Below, in pieces: positions 4,577 to 5,534 of a stretch of DNA of 5,534 bases (positions within the stretch are counted from its first letter, which is position 1; each line of letters begins with the position of its first letter). A program made the translations under genes and the position numbers. The notes under the pieces are model-generated. The model was not told where the DNA came from and made no database searches. It saw only the letters and a list, made by a program, of their open reading frames with translations. Location: the NCBI GenBank assembly GCA_009885415.1, contig VFKU01000409.1:1-5534 (forward strand). The letters are read 5' to 3'. The stretch is from Rhodothermota bacterium (GTDB lineage: Bacteria > Hydrogenedentota > Hydrogenedentia > Hydrogenedentales > GCA-2746185).

Positions 4577-5534
4577 GCCAGGCCGAGATCCTGCGCGAGG
4601 TCGAATACGGTGAAGCGATTTCGGATGTAGCGCGCGCGGAGGAGCGCCTTGCGGTACTCGTCGAGCGGCGCGTTGAGGGCCTCGGGAGTCACCGGTCCAC
4701 CGGATTCGCGGATCGCGCGTGCGACGGTGGCGGCCGGGAGGAGATCTTGCGGCAATTCGCGGCGCATGCGCGGGAGTTCCGCGCGGACGCGTTCAAGATG
4801 GCGGCGAAGCGTAACGACGTCCATCTTTTTCGCGTCCCACTGCGCTTGGACCTCCGGCCCGACGCCCGCGCCCCAGTCCTCGCGGATCCAGTCGCGCACT
4901 TGCGCGTCGGTGGGGGCCGCGGTGACGAGCCGGTCGATCGGGATCGCGCTGGGATCGAGCGCGAGTATGCGCTCCCACAGGCCGAGGCAATAGACGGTGG
5001 CGACGCCGACTTGCGTGCCGTGGAGATCGTGCGGCGAGCCGTAGAGCGCGGACTTCATGTCGAGGTAGTGCGAGATGAGGTGTTCGCCGCCCGAGGCCGG
5101 GGCCGACGAGCCGGCGACGACCATCGAAAAGCCGGAGAGGAGCAGCGCTTCGAGCACGAGCGCGATGGCCGCCGGATCGCCGCGGCCGACGCGGGGCGCG
5201 GCCTCGAGCAGGCGTTCCTGAATGCCCTCGAAGAACTCGCGCGCGGAGGGATCGAAGGGCACGTCCATCAGGAGGTGCGAGGCGCGCCAGTCCGTGGAGG
5301 AGGAGCATTTTGAGAGGAAATCGGCCACGCCGGCGGCGGTCATACGTTGCGGTGCGGTGGCGACATGCTCCGGGTTCGCGAAGACGCCGATGGCCGGCGT
5401 GCACGGCAGCGTCCGTTTGAGGCCGCGGACTTTGAGCGCGGTGATGCCCGAAGTGTAGCCGTTCATCGAGGCGGCGGTGGGATAGAGCACGACGGGCCGG
5501 TTGAGCTTGTCGCCGGCGTATTTGGCAAGATCCG
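4573..5534 (-). CDS. sn-Glycerol-1-phosphate dehydrogenase-like protein (EgsA/AraM family; 5' end outside window)
   Basis: The frame is open to the right edge and 319 residues lie in the window. Members of this iron-alcohol-dehydrogenase-like family reduce dihydroxyacetone phosphate to sn-glycerol-1-phosphate with NAD(P)H, the backbone of archaeal lipids and of heptaprenylglyceryl phosphate in Bacillus. Seen: D-L-A-K-Y-A at the edge, just after where the G-G-G cofactor loop should be; P-T-A-A-S-M-N-G-Y-T-S; A-G-V-A-D-F-L-S-K with the probable metal-ligand Asp (codon 5322-5320); S-S-A-P-A-S-G-G-E-H-L-I-S-H with candidate His ligands (5082-5080 and 5070-5068); and L-H-G-T-Q-V-G-V-A with another (5022-5020). 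The S-x-P-A-S-G-x-E-H-x-x-S-H and H-G-x-Q-V-G motifs separate it from glycerol dehydrogenase and 3-dehydroquinate synthase. Roughly 100 or more N-terminal residues, including the start, are missing. An Asn stands where I expect Asp in S-x-D-G-x-x-S, so the exact substrate is less sure than the family. Confidence 0.85.
   Translation of the reverse strand, partial: DLAKYAGDKLNRPVVLYPTAASMNGYTSGITALKVRGLKRTLPCTPAIGVFANPEHVATAPQRMTAAGVADFLSKCSSSTDWRASHLLMDVPFDPSAREFFEGIQERLLEAAPRVGRGDPAAIALVLEALLLSGFSMVVAGSSAPASGGEHLISHYLDMKSALYGSPHDLHGTQVGVATVYCLGLWERILALDPSAIPIDRLVTAAPTDAQVRDWIREDWGAGVGPEVQAQWDAKKMDVVTLRRHLERVRAELPRMRRELPQDLLPAATVARAIRESGGPVTPEALNAPLDEYRKALLRARYIRNRFTVFDLAQDLGLA

Noticed and set aside
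4747..5313. Plus-strand frame of 188 codons opposite the dehydrogenase
   Set aside because: It is antisense to conserved metal-site motifs of the dehydrogenase and its translation is Arg/Ala/Asp-rich noise.

Overview
The window is GC-rich bacterial DNA with compact coding: five protein genes (two cut by the window edges) in three transcription units, and no RNA genes, insertion sequences, CRISPR or long DNA repeats that I can see. The strong GC bias at third codon positions, short gaps and ATGA stop/start overlaps fit a GC-rich bacterial phylum. The gene set (short Gmd plus Rmd, a bacterial glycerol-1-phosphate dehydrogenase relative, a CPSF-like metallo-beta-lactamase) would suit Verrucomicrobia, Planctomycetes or Acidobacteria, but no marker here fixes the lineage.

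Left edge (1-513, minus strand): the N-terminal 171 residues of a metallo-beta-lactamase-fold hydrolase of the CPSF73/YSH1/RNase J type. It reads out of the window. A promoter-like pair sits so close to its ATG that the mRNA would be leaderless. The 118-bp gap (514-631) also carries a plus-strand promoter-like pair and a small inverted repeat, so it looks like a divergent control region.

Centre (632-3385, plus strand): an inositol-monophosphatase-family phosphatase, then GDP-mannose 4,6-dehydratase (gmd) and GDP-4-dehydro-6-deoxy-D-mannose reductase (rmd), the last two overlapping by ATGA. Gmd and Rmd together convert GDP-D-mannose to GDP-D-rhamnose, a donor for surface polysaccharide or protein glycosylation. 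The phosphatase's substrate is not evident.

Right part (3461-5534, minus strand, convergent with rmd): an sn-glycerol-1-phosphate dehydrogenase-like enzyme (5' end outside the window), coupled by ATGA to a gene for an unrecognised protein. That protein appears exported and has a helical region with a clear ~17-residue periodicity followed by a proline-rich tail. This pair is the least explained part of the window and the best candidate for something undescribed.
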